Shown here: one piece after another, positions 24,359 through 32,231 of the stretch
Position numbering within the stretch: position 1 is the stretch's first letter
How the letters are laid out: the number at the start of each line of letters is the position of its first letter
Assembly: GCF_034674885.1 (NCBI RefSeq)
Contig: NZ_JAUCDS010000025.1
Location: 1 to 42,631, forward strand
Direction of reading: 5' to 3'
DNA from: Castellaniella sp034674885
Lineage (GTDB): Bacteria > Pseudomonadota > Gammaproteobacteria > Burkholderiales > Burkholderiaceae_B
DNA: 42,631 nucleotides
Position numbers and translations under genes: made by a program
The notes under the pieces: model-generated
Told to the model about the DNA's origin: nothing
The model's database searches: none
Seen by the model: the letters and a program-made list of their open reading frames with translations, nothing else

Positions 24359-24385
24359 AGCCTGCCGCATTTCCCGGGATCTTGC

Positions 24386-24769
24386 TCAAGAGTCCCCAGT
24401 GACGCGCAGGGTGGTCGGCTGGTATGTCACGACGAAATGAGGGATCAAATCCACCGCGCTGCGCGGGCTTGGTTCATACCACGCGCTGCCGCCGACAGTC
24501 GGGCTGGCACACAATGCCGCGTGGTGGGCCAGGATCTCGGCGCCCAGCGAACGCAGCGTGGATGGCCGCGAGTCCGGGCACGGCAGGCAATAGATGACAA
24601 GGCGCCAAGCGCCGCGCGTGCGACGCAGCGGCTGCACCTTGGCACGCATCTTCACCTTGCGGCGGACGGGCGTGGCGGGCACGGCGGCCAGGTAGCGGAG
24701 CCCTTCTGTGGGGTGCAGTTCGCAGGCGAAGAAAGCGTGCCCCTTCGGCACAGGCGGAAAGGCGCTCAT
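24386..24769 (-). CDS. Hypothetical protein
   Basis: A 127-residue protein with no family I recognise. It is Arg-rich in the middle (VRRKVKMRAKVQPLRRTRGA) and contains two cysteines (CLPC). It overlaps the upstream gene by 4 bases and lies in the accessory block between terminase and gpW. The coding frame is supported by tight packing. Confidence 0.65.
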   Translation of the reverse strand: MSAFPPVPKGHAFFACELHPTEGLRYLAAVPATPVRRKVKMRAKVQPLRRTRGAWRLVIYCLPCPDSRPSTLRSLGAEILAHHAALCASPTVGGSAWYEPSPRSAVDLIPHFVVTYQPTTLRVTGDS

Positions 24770-25092
24770 GACGATGTCCCTCGGTTGGCTTTCAGAACTT
24801 GCCCGATCAACTCATGGTAACGCGCATAGGCGAAACGGCGCATGTGGGCCTTGAAGGCATCGCACTCGTCCCAGGCCTGCCCCTGGAACTCGCCCGTGCC
24901 GCTGCGCATGGCGTCGAACTCGATGTAGGCGCGGTCGATCAGGCCCTCGATGTCGTGACGCTGCAGCTTCTGCAGCACCGCCGACTCGACATCGCGCGCG
25001 AACGCCTCATAGGTAGAGAGACGCATGGCTGCGGTCTCGATGATGGTCTGCACCTCGTGCGTGGACAGTACGTCTTCCGTCGTGGGGGTCAT
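24766..25092 (-). CDS. Hypothetical helical protein
   Basis: A 108-residue acidic, largely helical protein (STHEVQTIIETAAMRLSTYE; KLQRHDIEGLIDRAYIEFDA). No recognised domain or membrane segment. Overlaps its neighbours by 4 bases at each end, so it is a member of the same accessory operon. Confidence 0.68.
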   Translation of the reverse strand: MTPTTEDVLSTHEVQTIIETAAMRLSTYEAFARDVESAVLQKLQRHDIEGLIDRAYIEFDAMRSGTGEFQGQAWDECDAFKAHMRRFAYARYHELIGQVLKANRGTSS

Positions 25093-25619
25093 TGCGATTC
25101 TCCTGTTTTTTGGGCGTTCTGCTGGTTGGATTCCCTGATGCGAGTGCTCTTCTTGGCCGCCTGACCGCCCCGACCGCCGCGCACCTGCGGGCGCTCCAGC
25201 TCGAACAGCGGCGACGCGATGCGGCCGGTCTTTTCCTGGGCGACCGCCTCGGCAGCGAACCGGCCGATTTCACCCATGTCCTCGACTTCGCGGCGGGTCA
25301 TCACCATGACCTTCGCAATGTCATCCCAGTCCAGGCCACGCGCGCGCAGGTTGTGCACCTGCCGGGCCTTGCGGATTTCCTCGAACCAGGTCAGGCGCGG
25401 CACGAAGATCTGGGCGCCGGGCCAGACCGCGCTCAACCGGCAGGCGGCGTCCTCGCCGATCACCTTGGCAATGACGCTGCGCTCGGGCCGGGTGTCCGGC
25501 ACGACGATGTTGCTGCCGCCCCACCAGGCGGCCAGCAGGATGGTGGCTCGCAGACCGATCTCGGCGGCGATGTCGTCCAGGACGGTGTTTCTCTGGCTGG
25601 CGGCGATCTTGTTGTTCAT
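25089..25619 (-). CDS. Mor-like DNA-binding protein with internal duplication
   Basis: A 176-residue protein. Two similar segments occur in tandem: about 20-43 (EIGLRATILLAAWWGGSNIVVP) in shortened form and 53-74 (VIGEDAACRLSAVWPGAQIFVP). Both have the pattern of the dimer domain of Mor/C activators of phage Mu. A helix-turn-helix follows (LDWDDIAKVMVMTRREVEDM). The C-terminal tail is basic. Could activate late genes; the position just after the terminase also allows a packaging role. Confidence 0.55.
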   Translation of the reverse strand: MNNKIAASQRNTVLDDIAAEIGLRATILLAAWWGGSNIVVPDTRPERSVIAKVIGEDAACRLSAVWPGAQIFVPRLTWFEEIRKARQVHNLRARGLDWDDIAKVMVMTRREVEDMGEIGRFAAEAVAQEKTGRIASPLFELERPQVRGGRGGQAAKKSTRIRESNQQNAQKTGESQ

Positions 25620-25640
25620 GGCTATGTCCTTCTGGTCTGA

Positions 25641-27779
25641 TTATCGTGACAGGGCGCGGCTGACGGCGCGCCGGCGGCGGGCAGGCGCTGGTGCGGCCTG
25701 CGGGTGGGGGTCTGGTGGCGGAGGTGGCGGCTGGTCCAGGTTCACGCGCGACAGCCGCATCGCGGCGGTGGCGTACACAAGGCAGTCCAGGGCTTCATTA
25801 CGGGCGCGGGTCTGTACCCATTCTGAAAACGGGCGGGTTCCGCGCACCTTCGTGACGAGCTTCTCCGCGCCGAGCTGCGCGAAGTACTCATCGTCGAACG
25901 CTGCCTCGCGCGGGAAATGGATGTAGCCGGGGCCGACCTTTTCCATCTTGAGGCGGGCGTAGATTAGGGCCTTGCCCTGGTCGACGCCGATGGGCTCGAC
26001 GGCGTGCTGATGCTTGACGCGGCGGCGCAGGCGCGCGATGCGTCGCTTTTCATCCTCGACCAGCGGACGGGCCGTGCCTGCCAGGCCCTTGCCGGGCACG
26101 GCCCAGCGCCGGGTGGCGCAGAACTGGTACACCATGCTGGTGTTGTAGCCAGAGTCCACCACGGCCTGGCGCACCTTGTGCTCGACCAGGGAATCGCCCA
26201 GGGCGGCCCACACTTCCGGCTGCGCCGTGTCGCCCGGCAGGATCACATGATCGATCAGCCAGGCTTCCTCTTGCTCACCCCAGCCGACATAGCTGACTTC
26301 GAGGCGGTTTTTCTGGACGTCGACGCCGGCGGTGATCAGGCGGTACGGCAGCGCCAGCGGGTCGTAATTCTCCAGGCGGGAGATCAGCGAGATGTCCTCG
26401 ATGCTGTCGCCCTGTTCGGTCCATGCTTCGCCCAGATAGGTGTTGACGAACGCCTTCATTTCCGAAGTGTCGCCCTGGCAGTCCAGCCATTTCTGGGCGA
26501 TGTCGCGCCAGGACAGGCCCAGGCCCACCGGCGCGTACAGGGCGTTGATGTGATAGCCGCGATGGCGCTTGATGCTGGGCCGCCCGGCAATCCATTTGCC
26601 GTGGGCCAGCATGGCGGTCTTGCTGGCCTCGGGGATCTCGGCATGGCAGCTCTTGCAGACGTACCAGGCCGACAGCACACGGGGGCGCAGCACTTCACCA
26701 GTCTCTTCATCGACGGGCGGCGCTGTACGCCATTTCAGCCCGTGGTCGGCCACACCACTGCGGTCGAATTCCAGATGCTGGAAGGTGCCGCAGGACGGGC
26801 AGGGTACATGGTAGCGGCGCTGGTCGCTGCGCGAATACTGCAGGCTGATGCGGCAGCGGCCCGCGATGGTCGGGGTGCTGATGAAGTACGACTTCCGGCG
26901 GCTGTAGGTGCGCTGCCGGTTCTCGATCAGCGTCATCGGGTCCCCCTCGCCGCCGACGTCCCATGGGAACGCGCTGACTTCGTCGGTGATGACGTAGGGT
27001 AGGTGATCGGACCGCAGGGAATCGGGGCTGTTCGCGCCGCTGCGGATGATGCGGGCGTGCGCACCGTATTCGACGACGTCGGCGCGGTTGGCCTTGTCGC
27101 GGCTCGAGCGCGACACCAGGCCCGCCAGAACCTCGGTTTCCTCGATCATCTTGGACATGCGGGGGTTGAAGGATCGGTCGCGCAACTCCAGGGTCGGCAT
27201 GACGATCAGCATGTCTTTGTTCTGCAGGTGGTGCATCACATAGCCCACCCAGTTCATCATGACCTCGGAGCCGCCCACGCCGGACGATTTCTTGAACGTC
27301 ACGGACTGCACGGGGCTGTGCTCCGAGAGCGCGTCCATGATCTCGCGCAGGTACGGCGTCAGCGCGGTGTTCCAGCGCCCGGGCGCGTTCGTGCCGGAGC
27401 GCAGCCAGCGGTGGCGGTCCGCCCACTGGCTGACGGTCAGCAGGTCGCGCGGCTGCGCTCCGCGTTTGAACTGGTCGCCGGCAGGTGGCAGGGCCGTGCA
27501 GGCCTGGCTGACGTCGGCGCCGATGCCCGTGAGCGCGGTGTGGATGGCGTCCGACAGCAGGTAATGGACGCGGGTTTCGTCGGTCTCGCCGTCGATAGCC
27601 ATGGCGAGCACACGCGGCAGGCCTCGCATGGCGGCATCCAGGGCGGTGCGCATGGCGGTGGCGGCGGCCACCACGTCCTTGTGGCTCGTCGTATCGGCCA
27701 GCGCCGCGTCATAGGTCGCCTTGGCGTCCAGGGCGCGCAGCTTTTCGCGTTCGGTCTGCAGGTCGGATAAGGTCGCCAT
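25641..27779 (-). CDS. A: Large terminase subunit, lambda GpA type
   Basis: A 712-residue DNA-packaging ATPase and nuclease of the GpA family (lambda gpA 641 residues). Residues 160-170 hold a modified Walker A, KKSSGVGGSE; VITDEVSAFPWD is the Walker B region; CPSCG and CKSCH (about 310-375) give a paired CxxC. AGVDVQKNRLEVSYVGWGEQ and later segments form the nuclease. It lies 11 bases after the methyltransferase gene. Confidence 0.95.
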   Translation of the reverse strand: MATLSDLQTEREKLRALDAKATYDAALADTTSHKDVVAAATAMRTALDAAMRGLPRVLAMAIDGETDETRVHYLLSDAIHTALTGIGADVSQACTALPPAGDQFKRGAQPRDLLTVSQWADRHRWLRSGTNAPGRWNTALTPYLREIMDALSEHSPVQSVTFKKSSGVGGSEVMMNWVGYVMHHLQNKDMLIVMPTLELRDRSFNPRMSKMIEETEVLAGLVSRSSRDKANRADVVEYGAHARIIRSGANSPDSLRSDHLPYVITDEVSAFPWDVGGEGDPMTLIENRQRTYSRRKSYFISTPTIAGRCRISLQYSRSDQRRYHVPCPSCGTFQHLEFDRSGVADHGLKWRTAPPVDEETGEVLRPRVLSAWYVCKSCHAEIPEASKTAMLAHGKWIAGRPSIKRHRGYHINALYAPVGLGLSWRDIAQKWLDCQGDTSEMKAFVNTYLGEAWTEQGDSIEDISLISRLENYDPLALPYRLITAGVDVQKNRLEVSYVGWGEQEEAWLIDHVILPGDTAQPEVWAALGDSLVEHKVRQAVVDSGYNTSMVYQFCATRRWAVPGKGLAGTARPLVEDEKRRIARLRRRVKHQHAVEPIGVDQGKALIYARLKMEKVGPGYIHFPREAAFDDEYFAQLGAEKLVTKVRGTRPFSEWVQTRARNEALDCLVYATAAMRLSRVNLDQPPPPPPDPHPQAAPAPARRRRAVSRALSR

Positions 27780-27790
27780 CTATCCCGCCC

Positions 27791-29218
27791 TCACACTGCC
27801 GCCGAAGGTGGAACGGTGGTGGAACGCGCTGGAACATTCCGGCCGAGGCGTTCCACAGCGGCGTCCGCACCGCGACGTTCCGCCACCTCGTCGAAAGAGG
27901 CCCCATCCCCCTCCAGGTGCGCCCCCCCCCCGCTATAGTCCTGCCAACGGCGCACGATCACGTCGACGTACCCGCCATCAAGCTCCATCAGCCGGGCTGA
28001 CTGGCCCAGGCGATCCGCTGCCATCAGCGTGCTGCCGGACCCGCCGAAGCCGTCGATGGCGATGTCGCCGGCCCGCGACGATGCGCGCAGGTTGCGCTCG
28101 ATCAGGCTGACTGGCTTCATGGTCGGGTGTTCCCCGTTGCGCGCCGGTTTGTCGTGGTAGATGACCGATCCCAGGTGTTGCTCGAGGGTGGCGCTGGCGT
28201 CGACGATCAGCAGGTCATCGCCCGCCTGGACGGCCCAGCGACCATCGTCCAGGCGGCGGACTGCGCCGCCTTCGCCGTGCTCGATGATCGTGGTGAGCTT
28301 GCGTCCGCCATACCAGCGGTGCGCGGCGCCGGGCTTCCAGCCGTACAGAATGGGCTCATGCATCCACTGGTAATCGGAGCGGCCCAGCACCATGGTGTTC
28401 TTGCGCCAGACCAGGCATCCGGATAGCTTGAAGCCTGCCTCGATGAAGGCGCTGCGGAAATTCAGGCCCTCCGTATCGGCGTGGTAGACATAGATCGGGG
28501 CGCCCGGCTTCATGACGTCGAACACGGCCCGGTAGAACTCGAGCAGGAACTGGCGGAAGTCGCCCGCCGACATGGAGTCGTTCTGGATCGTCAGGCGATC
28601 CTTGGTCTTGCCCTCGTAGGCCACGTTGTACGGCGGGTCGGTGACGCAAATGTCGGCGCGGTCATCGCGCATGAGCCTGGCCCAGGCCGCCGGGTCGGTG
28701 CTCGAACCGCACATGACGCGGTGGCGCCCCAGCACCCAGACGTCGCCCGGGCGGCTCACCGGCACATCGGGCACGGGCGGCACGGCGTTGGGATCGGTGG
28801 CGCCCGTGGGCGCGGCGTCCAGTTCGGCCAGCAGCACCTTGATCTCATCGTCGGCGAAGCCGGTCAGGCCCAGGTCGTAGTCCATGTCCGCCAGATCCCG
28901 CAACTCGGCGGCGAGCATCGTCTCGTCCCAGCCGGCGTTCAGGGCCAGCTTGTTGTCGGCGATCACATAGGCGCGCTTCTGGGCTTCAGTCAGATGGCCC
29001 AGGCGCAGGCACGGAACTTCTTTCATGCCCAAGCGGGTCGCGGCCAGGATGCGGCCATGGCCCGCGATGACGCCGCCGTCGGCGTCGATCAGGATCGGAT
29101 TCGTGAAGCCGAACTCCCGGATCGACGCCATGATCTGCGACACCTGGGCGTCGCTGTGCGTGCGGCTGTTGCGGGCATACGGGACAAGCCGGTCGAGCGG
29201 CAGGCTTTCAATCTGCAT
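27791..29218 (-). CDS. ParB-N/DNA methyltransferase fusion, class beta, with G10 tract
   Basis: A 475-residue protein. Residues 1-95 form a ParB-like nuclease domain (LPLDRLVPYARNSRTH; IAGHGRILAATRLG). Residues 155-428 form an adenine/cytosine-N4 methyltransferase: DPPY at 194-197, FGGSGST at 391-397. The order (DPPY first) marks class beta. A run of ten G at 27922-27931 encodes the Gly-rich joint at 430-432, just past the catalytic domain. Start ATG 29216-29218 has GGAGA; the upstream frame extension is rejected. Probably protects phage DNA or regulates expression. Confidence 0.9.
   Translation of the reverse strand: MQIESLPLDRLVPYARNSRTHSDAQVSQIMASIREFGFTNPILIDADGGVIAGHGRILAATRLGMKEVPCLRLGHLTEAQKRAYVIADNKLALNAGWDETMLAAELRDLADMDYDLGLTGFADDEIKVLLAELDAAPTGATDPNAVPPVPDVPVSRPGDVWVLGRHRVMCGSSTDPAAWARLMRDDRADICVTDPPYNVAYEGKTKDRLTIQNDSMSAGDFRQFLLEFYRAVFDVMKPGAPIYVYHADTEGLNFRSAFIEAGFKLSGCLVWRKNTMVLGRSDYQWMHEPILYGWKPGAAHRWYGGRKLTTIIEHGEGGAVRRLDDGRWAVQAGDDLLIVDASATLEQHLGSVIYHDKPARNGEHPTMKPVSLIERNLRASSRAGDIAIDGFGGSGSTLMAADRLGQSARLMELDGGYVDVIVRRWQDYSGGGAHLEGDGASFDEVAERRGADAAVERLGRNVPARSTTVPPSAAV
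27922..27931 (-). repeat. Homopolymeric tract, ten G in sense
   Basis: Ten consecutive C on the plus strand inside the methyltransferase gene. Tracts of this length slip during replication. Loss or gain of one base would change the last ~43 residues, leaving catalytic motifs intact. Confidence 0.9.
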
Positions 29219-29564
29219 GCGCGCTGTCTCCGATGGGTGTGGCGGAAAGCATGGTGGCGGCCAGGTCGTCGAGCGTCTGCATATCATCTGCCGTCCAGCC
29301 CTCGTCGCCGCAGAAGCGGCCAAGGGCATCGTCAATGCGATTCAGCAGCTCGACGGGGACCATTTGCGTGGCGCCACGAACATGGTCTGCCCGCGAGCTG
29401 GTGTGGGTGGAAATGCCCAGGCGCCGCTCCAGAATCGGACGCACGGCGGCATCCACGGCGGCGCGCAGCTCTTCGTCGAGGTCGATGGCGCCGTAGCTGC
29501 CTTCGAGGGTGTGGGCGCTGGACAACTGCTTTGCCAGGGCATATGTGAGTTCGTCGTGGTTCAT
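29208..29564 (-). CDS. Hypothetical protein
   Basis: A 118-residue acidic protein (LTYALAKQLSSAHTLEGSYG; DLDEELRAAVDAAVRPILER), mainly helical. No recognised domain. Overlaps the methyltransferase gene by 11 bases and the preceding gene by 4. Confidence 0.68.
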   Translation of the reverse strand: MNHDELTYALAKQLSSAHTLEGSYGAIDLDEELRAAVDAAVRPILERRLGISTHTSSRADHVRGATQMVPVELLNRIDDALGRFCGDEGWTADDMQTLDDLAATMLSATPIGDSAHAD

Positions 29565-29842
29565 TTCTGGTCTCCATCGAGATCCCGAACGGGGGTCGCG
29601 TAGTAGTGCGGCATGACGTGGCCCATGACCGTGTGCGGCACGGGCGCCTGGCCGGGAAAGGCCACCGCCACGACCAGGCTGGACTCACCGGAGGCGACGG
29701 GATATTCCACCGCTCGCTGCTCGCGGCGGGACACGCACTGGCACGCGGCGTCCTCATGGTCGACCGCCTCGAACTGGACGGCGTCGTCTCGGGTCTCCCC
29801 GTATTCGGGGATCCAGCATTCATAGGTGCGGATGGTGATCAT
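29561..29842 (-). CDS. Hypothetical protein
   Basis: A 93-residue protein (MITIRTYECWIPEYGETRDD; AVDHEDAACQCVSRREQ). The N-terminal strand-plus-helix pattern resembles small phage proteins that deal with environment-derived cofactors, but the family is unknown to me. In-operon, 3 bases after the antirepressor stop. Confidence 0.65.
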   Translation of the reverse strand: MITIRTYECWIPEYGETRDDAVQFEAVDHEDAACQCVSRREQRAVEYPVASGESSLVVAVAFPGQAPVPHTVMGHVMPHYYATPVRDLDGDQK

Positions 29843-29845
29843 GGG

Positions 29846-30754
29846 TCAGGCCTTCTGGGATTGCGCCGCGTCGAGCGCGGCCTGGAAGTTGAAATAGCCT
29901 TCGGTGAGCCATTCCGCGCGGGTCTGGCTCATGGGCTGCACAGCGGTGGCCGGGATGACCATCTTGCGAGACATCCATTCGGCGCCCGCGCGGGCGCGGT
30001 AGGTTGTCTGCGGGCGGCCCGCCACCCAGCCGGGCTGGCGCCCAACGAAGCCGACAAACTGCGTGACGCCCTGGGGCTGGCCCAGGCGACCTTCACGGCG
30101 CCACCACAGCGTGTACGCGGTGTGCAACTGCCGCCCAGTGCAGGGCACGAAGGGCAGCGGCTCGGCGTCGTCGGCCAGCGCCACGGCGCCGTGCTGCCAC
30201 GCCAGCAGGAACTCGGCCTCGGGCCTGGGCGCGGCCAGCGCCTCGGGCGCCGGGGCCTCGATGCCCAGCAACTGCATGGCGTCCACGCCCGTGAGGCTGG
30301 CGACCGTGCGGTTCGCTGCGACGATGGCGGCTTCACGCGGCAGGCCCAGGGCGCGGCCCGCGCGCACGGCGGGCGGGATCAGCCAGAACGCGGTGTTCAC
30401 GCCGCGCATGTCGGCGGCGGCAGGCTGGGCGAAGTAGCTGCCGGTGCGCCGGATGGTGGGCAGGACTTCCTCGAACACCCAACGCTCGAAGCGTTCAGCG
30501 GCGGGCAGGCGACTGCTCACCACCAGGCGGTACAGATCCGGCTCGGAGATCAGGCGGACGTCCTGGATGCCGCCGGCGGTCGGAAGGGGGCGGCGTTTCA
30601 CCGCCCCCTTGCAATGCTGCTGCAGCGCATCGCTCGGGCGTTCATAGCCCAGGGCCTCGGCCACGTCGCGGCCCACGAACCAGGCGCTGCCATCCTCATC
30701 GGCGAAGGCGCGGACGGGATGCTGATCGAAATCGAAGGGGATCAGGCTGTTCAT
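29846..30754 (-). CDS. ant: Bro-N antirepressor with primase-like C-terminal domain
   Basis: A 302-residue protein. Residues 5-110 are a Bro-N domain (VRAFADEDGSAWFVGRDVAE; ERFERWVFEEVLPTIRRTG), typical of phage antirepressors. Residues about 178-290 match the last ~125 residues of the primase at 32232-34703: PFVPCTGRQLHTAY, TQFVGFVGRQPGW, AGRP, SRKMVIP and WLTEGYFNF. The gene lies downstream of a C4-like structured leader, as the P1 ant gene does. Probably opposes the CI repressor, and may also interact with replication. Confidence 0.83.
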   Translation of the reverse strand: MNSLIPFDFDQHPVRAFADEDGSAWFVGRDVAEALGYERPSDALQQHCKGAVKRRPLPTAGGIQDVRLISEPDLYRLVVSSRLPAAERFERWVFEEVLPTIRRTGSYFAQPAAADMRGVNTAFWLIPPAVRAGRALGLPREAAIVAANRTVASLTGVDAMQLLGIEAPAPEALAAPRPEAEFLLAWQHGAVALADDAEPLPFVPCTGRQLHTAYTLWWRREGRLGQPQGVTQFVGFVGRQPGWVAGRPQTTYRARAGAEWMSRKMVIPATAVQPMSQTRAEWLTEGYFNFQAALDAAQSQKA

Positions 30755-31044
30755 GGCTGGCCCCCGTTGATGGCGTCCACCAGGGCTGCGGCGGTTTCCA
30801 GCAGGAACAGGCCGGCGGCGTATTGATCGTCGTCGCCCAGCTCGCTGGAATTGACCAGCAGGCCGTGTGCCGTGTGCAGCATGCTGGCCGCCTGGGACAG
30901 CGCTGTATCGGCGCGAACGCCGGGGCGCACCGCGAACAGGGGCTGGCCGCTGGCGTCCGCCAGGCAGAATGGGGTGTCTTGGGTGGTGGTGGCCGATATA
31001 TGGCCGATGGCGGGCGCGGGCGCGCTCATAGGCTTACCAGTCAT
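30751..31044 (-). CDS. DUF3077-like small protein (copy 2)
   Basis: A 97-residue protein of the same type as 24083-24325: FAVRPGVRADTALSQAASML followed by a helix ending in NGG. Start ATG 31042-31044 has AAGGAG; a second methionine five codons later is possible. It overlaps the antirepressor by 4 bases. Function unknown; two copies suggest a role tied to the early operon. Confidence 0.75.
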   Translation of the reverse strand: MTGKPMSAPAPAIGHISATTTQDTPFCLADASGQPLFAVRPGVRADTALSQAASMLHTAHGLLVNSSELGDDDQYAAGLFLLETAAALVDAINGGQP

Positions 31045-31337
31045 GGCATGACTCCTTCGGTACGGTTACGAACCGCCGCCCCGCTTCCAAACGGGGTGGG
31101 CGGACACATGCAGGTTGGAAGACCGGACCGAAGGAACCGGCAGGGCCGAAGCCCTCCTGCATGGCCCGCCCATAGGGGTGCCATGCTGCGCGCAGAGGAT
31201 GAAAAAGCCGCGTGAACGGTTTCCAGGCGGCTGCGCGCCTTCGGATTCCGGGCTTCCAAACCCGTGCGCTGGCTGTCTACCAGCGCACGGCCATTATAGG
31301 CCCGGAGGGTGGAAATCAGAAGTCCGCGCGGCGTCAC
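31041..31337 (-). CDS. Leader reading frame over a structured RNA region (icd-like position)
   Basis: A 98-residue frame from GTG 31335-31337 to a TGA overlapping copy-2 DUF3077 by 4 bases; it also overlaps the upstream gene by 4. The product is Arg/Pro/Gly-rich with no fold signature. Most of it coincides with strong inverted repeats. In phage P1, translation of the icd frame over the C4 region drives ant expression; this frame has that position. Whether the peptide matters is unknown. Confidence 0.45.
   Translation of the reverse strand: MTPRGLLISTLRAYNGRALVDSQRTGLEARNPKARSRLETVHAAFSSSARSMAPLWAGHAGGLRPCRFLRSGLPTCMCPPTPFGSGAAVRNRTEGVMP
31085..31300 (-). ncRNA. Candidate C4-like antisense RNA/structured leader
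   Basis: A perfect TATAAT (31298-31293, minus strand) is followed within about 8 bases by a 10-bp hairpin (arms near 31262-31271 and 31279-31288, loop TAGACAG). A long interrupted stem follows: 31098-31103 with 31166-31171, and 31107-31114 with 31156-31163. The GGGCTTCGGCCC tetraloop is nested inside. GTTTGGAAG occurs twice (near 31250 and 31085 on the minus strand), and CTTCCAACC lies between, so long-range pairing is possible. The layout, upstream of an antirepressor, matches the P1/P7 C4 class. Confidence 0.5.
31293..31298 (-). promoter_or_regulatory. -10 box TATAAT of the leader transcript
   Basis: Perfect consensus hexamer on the minus strand, inside GGCCTATAATGGCC. A weak -35 candidate (TTCTGA) lies 17 bases upstream. 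It would start the C4-like leader near 31286. Confidence 0.5.
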
Positions 31338-31966
31338 AATTTTTTCTCCGACTGGCGCAGGCGCCGTAGGGCGCGCACGAATTCAGTGTGCATGGCGCGG
31401 GCCAGCGCGTGGCACTCGGCCACCAGCAGCGCCCGGCGCTCCGGCGTCTGGGCGGCGGCCAGGCGCGGTGCGGTCTGGTCGACCATGCGCTCGACCGACG
31501 CCCGCAGGGCCAGGCCCAGGCCGTAGGCCTCGCGGCGCACGGACGGCAGCGGATAGCGCATGTGCCGGCGCAGGGCCATCTCCAGCTTGATCGTCTCGTT
31601 CTCGAAACGCAGCGTCAGGGCCTTGTAATGGGTGCGGTCGGCGCTGCCGGCGTCGGTCGTTGCGCCGGGTTGCGCCTGGGGTTGCTCATGCAACCCGCCA
31701 TGCAACGGGCCAGAATCGCCCGCCGTGGCGTTTTCTTCGGCGCGGTAGGGGGTGGATGCATCCGGGATGGCCTGACCGCGCTGGGCGGCGTGGCGTTCAG
31801 CGACGTCGGCGCGTCCGCCGGCGGTGGCGTGCCAGCGCGAGAGGCTGGCCTCGATGTTTACCTCGCCGCCTTCCATGACCAGGCGACCGGCCTGGGCGGC
31901 GCGGGTGATCGTGGATTTATTGACGCCGAGGCGGCGGGCAAAGGCGGCTTTCGATTCCAGGGTCAT
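31334..31966 (-). CDS. Helix-turn-helix protein, possible small terminase subunit
   Basis: A 210-residue protein. The first 45 residues contain a winged helix-turn-helix (KAAFARRLGVNKSTITRAAQ; AGRLVMEGGEVNIEASL), like Nu1-type packaging proteins. Residues 55-110 are a low-complexity linker; the C-terminal third is helical (YGLGLALRASVERMVDQ). Small terminases have this arrangement, but the gene is 3.5 kb upstream of TerL instead of next to it. It could instead be a regulator. Confidence 0.6.
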   Translation of the reverse strand: MTLESKAAFARRLGVNKSTITRAAQAGRLVMEGGEVNIEASLSRWHATAGGRADVAERHAAQRGQAIPDASTPYRAEENATAGDSGPLHGGLHEQPQAQPGATTDAGSADRTHYKALTLRFENETIKLEMALRRHMRYPLPSVRREAYGLGLALRASVERMVDQTAPRLAAAQTPERRALLVAECHALARAMHTEFVRALRRLRQSEKKL

Positions 31967-32178
31967 GACAGAACCTCGCCGAAATCGACGGCCTCAAACC
32001 TTATTACCCCACTTATTACCGACCTTATTACTCCTAAAATCTTTTCAAGCGAGACTAATACTATTGTTACGCCTATTACGGGGTTTCGCGCCTCATGCGG
32101 GGCGATCATGTACGCGCCGCATTCTTTTTCCACGTTACGCGTGCGCGCAAACGGGGTCATAGGCGTACTAATAGTCAT
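31963..32178 (-). CDS. Small protein containing VIR/VIS repeats
   Basis: A 71-residue protein starting at ATG 32176-32178. Its middle contains VIRSVISGVIRF, produced by three 12-base repeats. Ends with a 4-base overlap into the next gene. No family recognised. A second start at 32160 is possible. The DNA repeats may matter more than the peptide. Confidence 0.5.
   Translation of the reverse strand: MTISTPMTPFARTRNVEKECGAYMIAPHEARNPVIGVTIVLVSLEKILGVIRSVISGVIRFEAVDFGEVLS
32001..32031. repeat. Three TTATTAC repeats with 12-bp period
   Basis: TTATTAC begins at 32001, 32013 and 32025, exactly 12 bases apart. Related words (TTGTTAC 32064, CTATTAC 32073, GTAATAA near 32205) extend the region. It is A/T-rich in a GC-rich phage and directly downstream of the primase. 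Iteron-like origin repeats are one possibility; the reading frame over them is another explanation. Confidence 0.55.
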
Positions 32179-32231
32179 ATCCCCGCCTGCCGCGATTTTG
32201 ATGGGGTAATAACGGGTAACAAGGCGTACTA

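Noticed and set aside
30429..30754. KilA-N or Rha-type antirepressor
   Set aside because: The N-terminal pattern is Bro-N; no KilA-N or Rha motif is visible.
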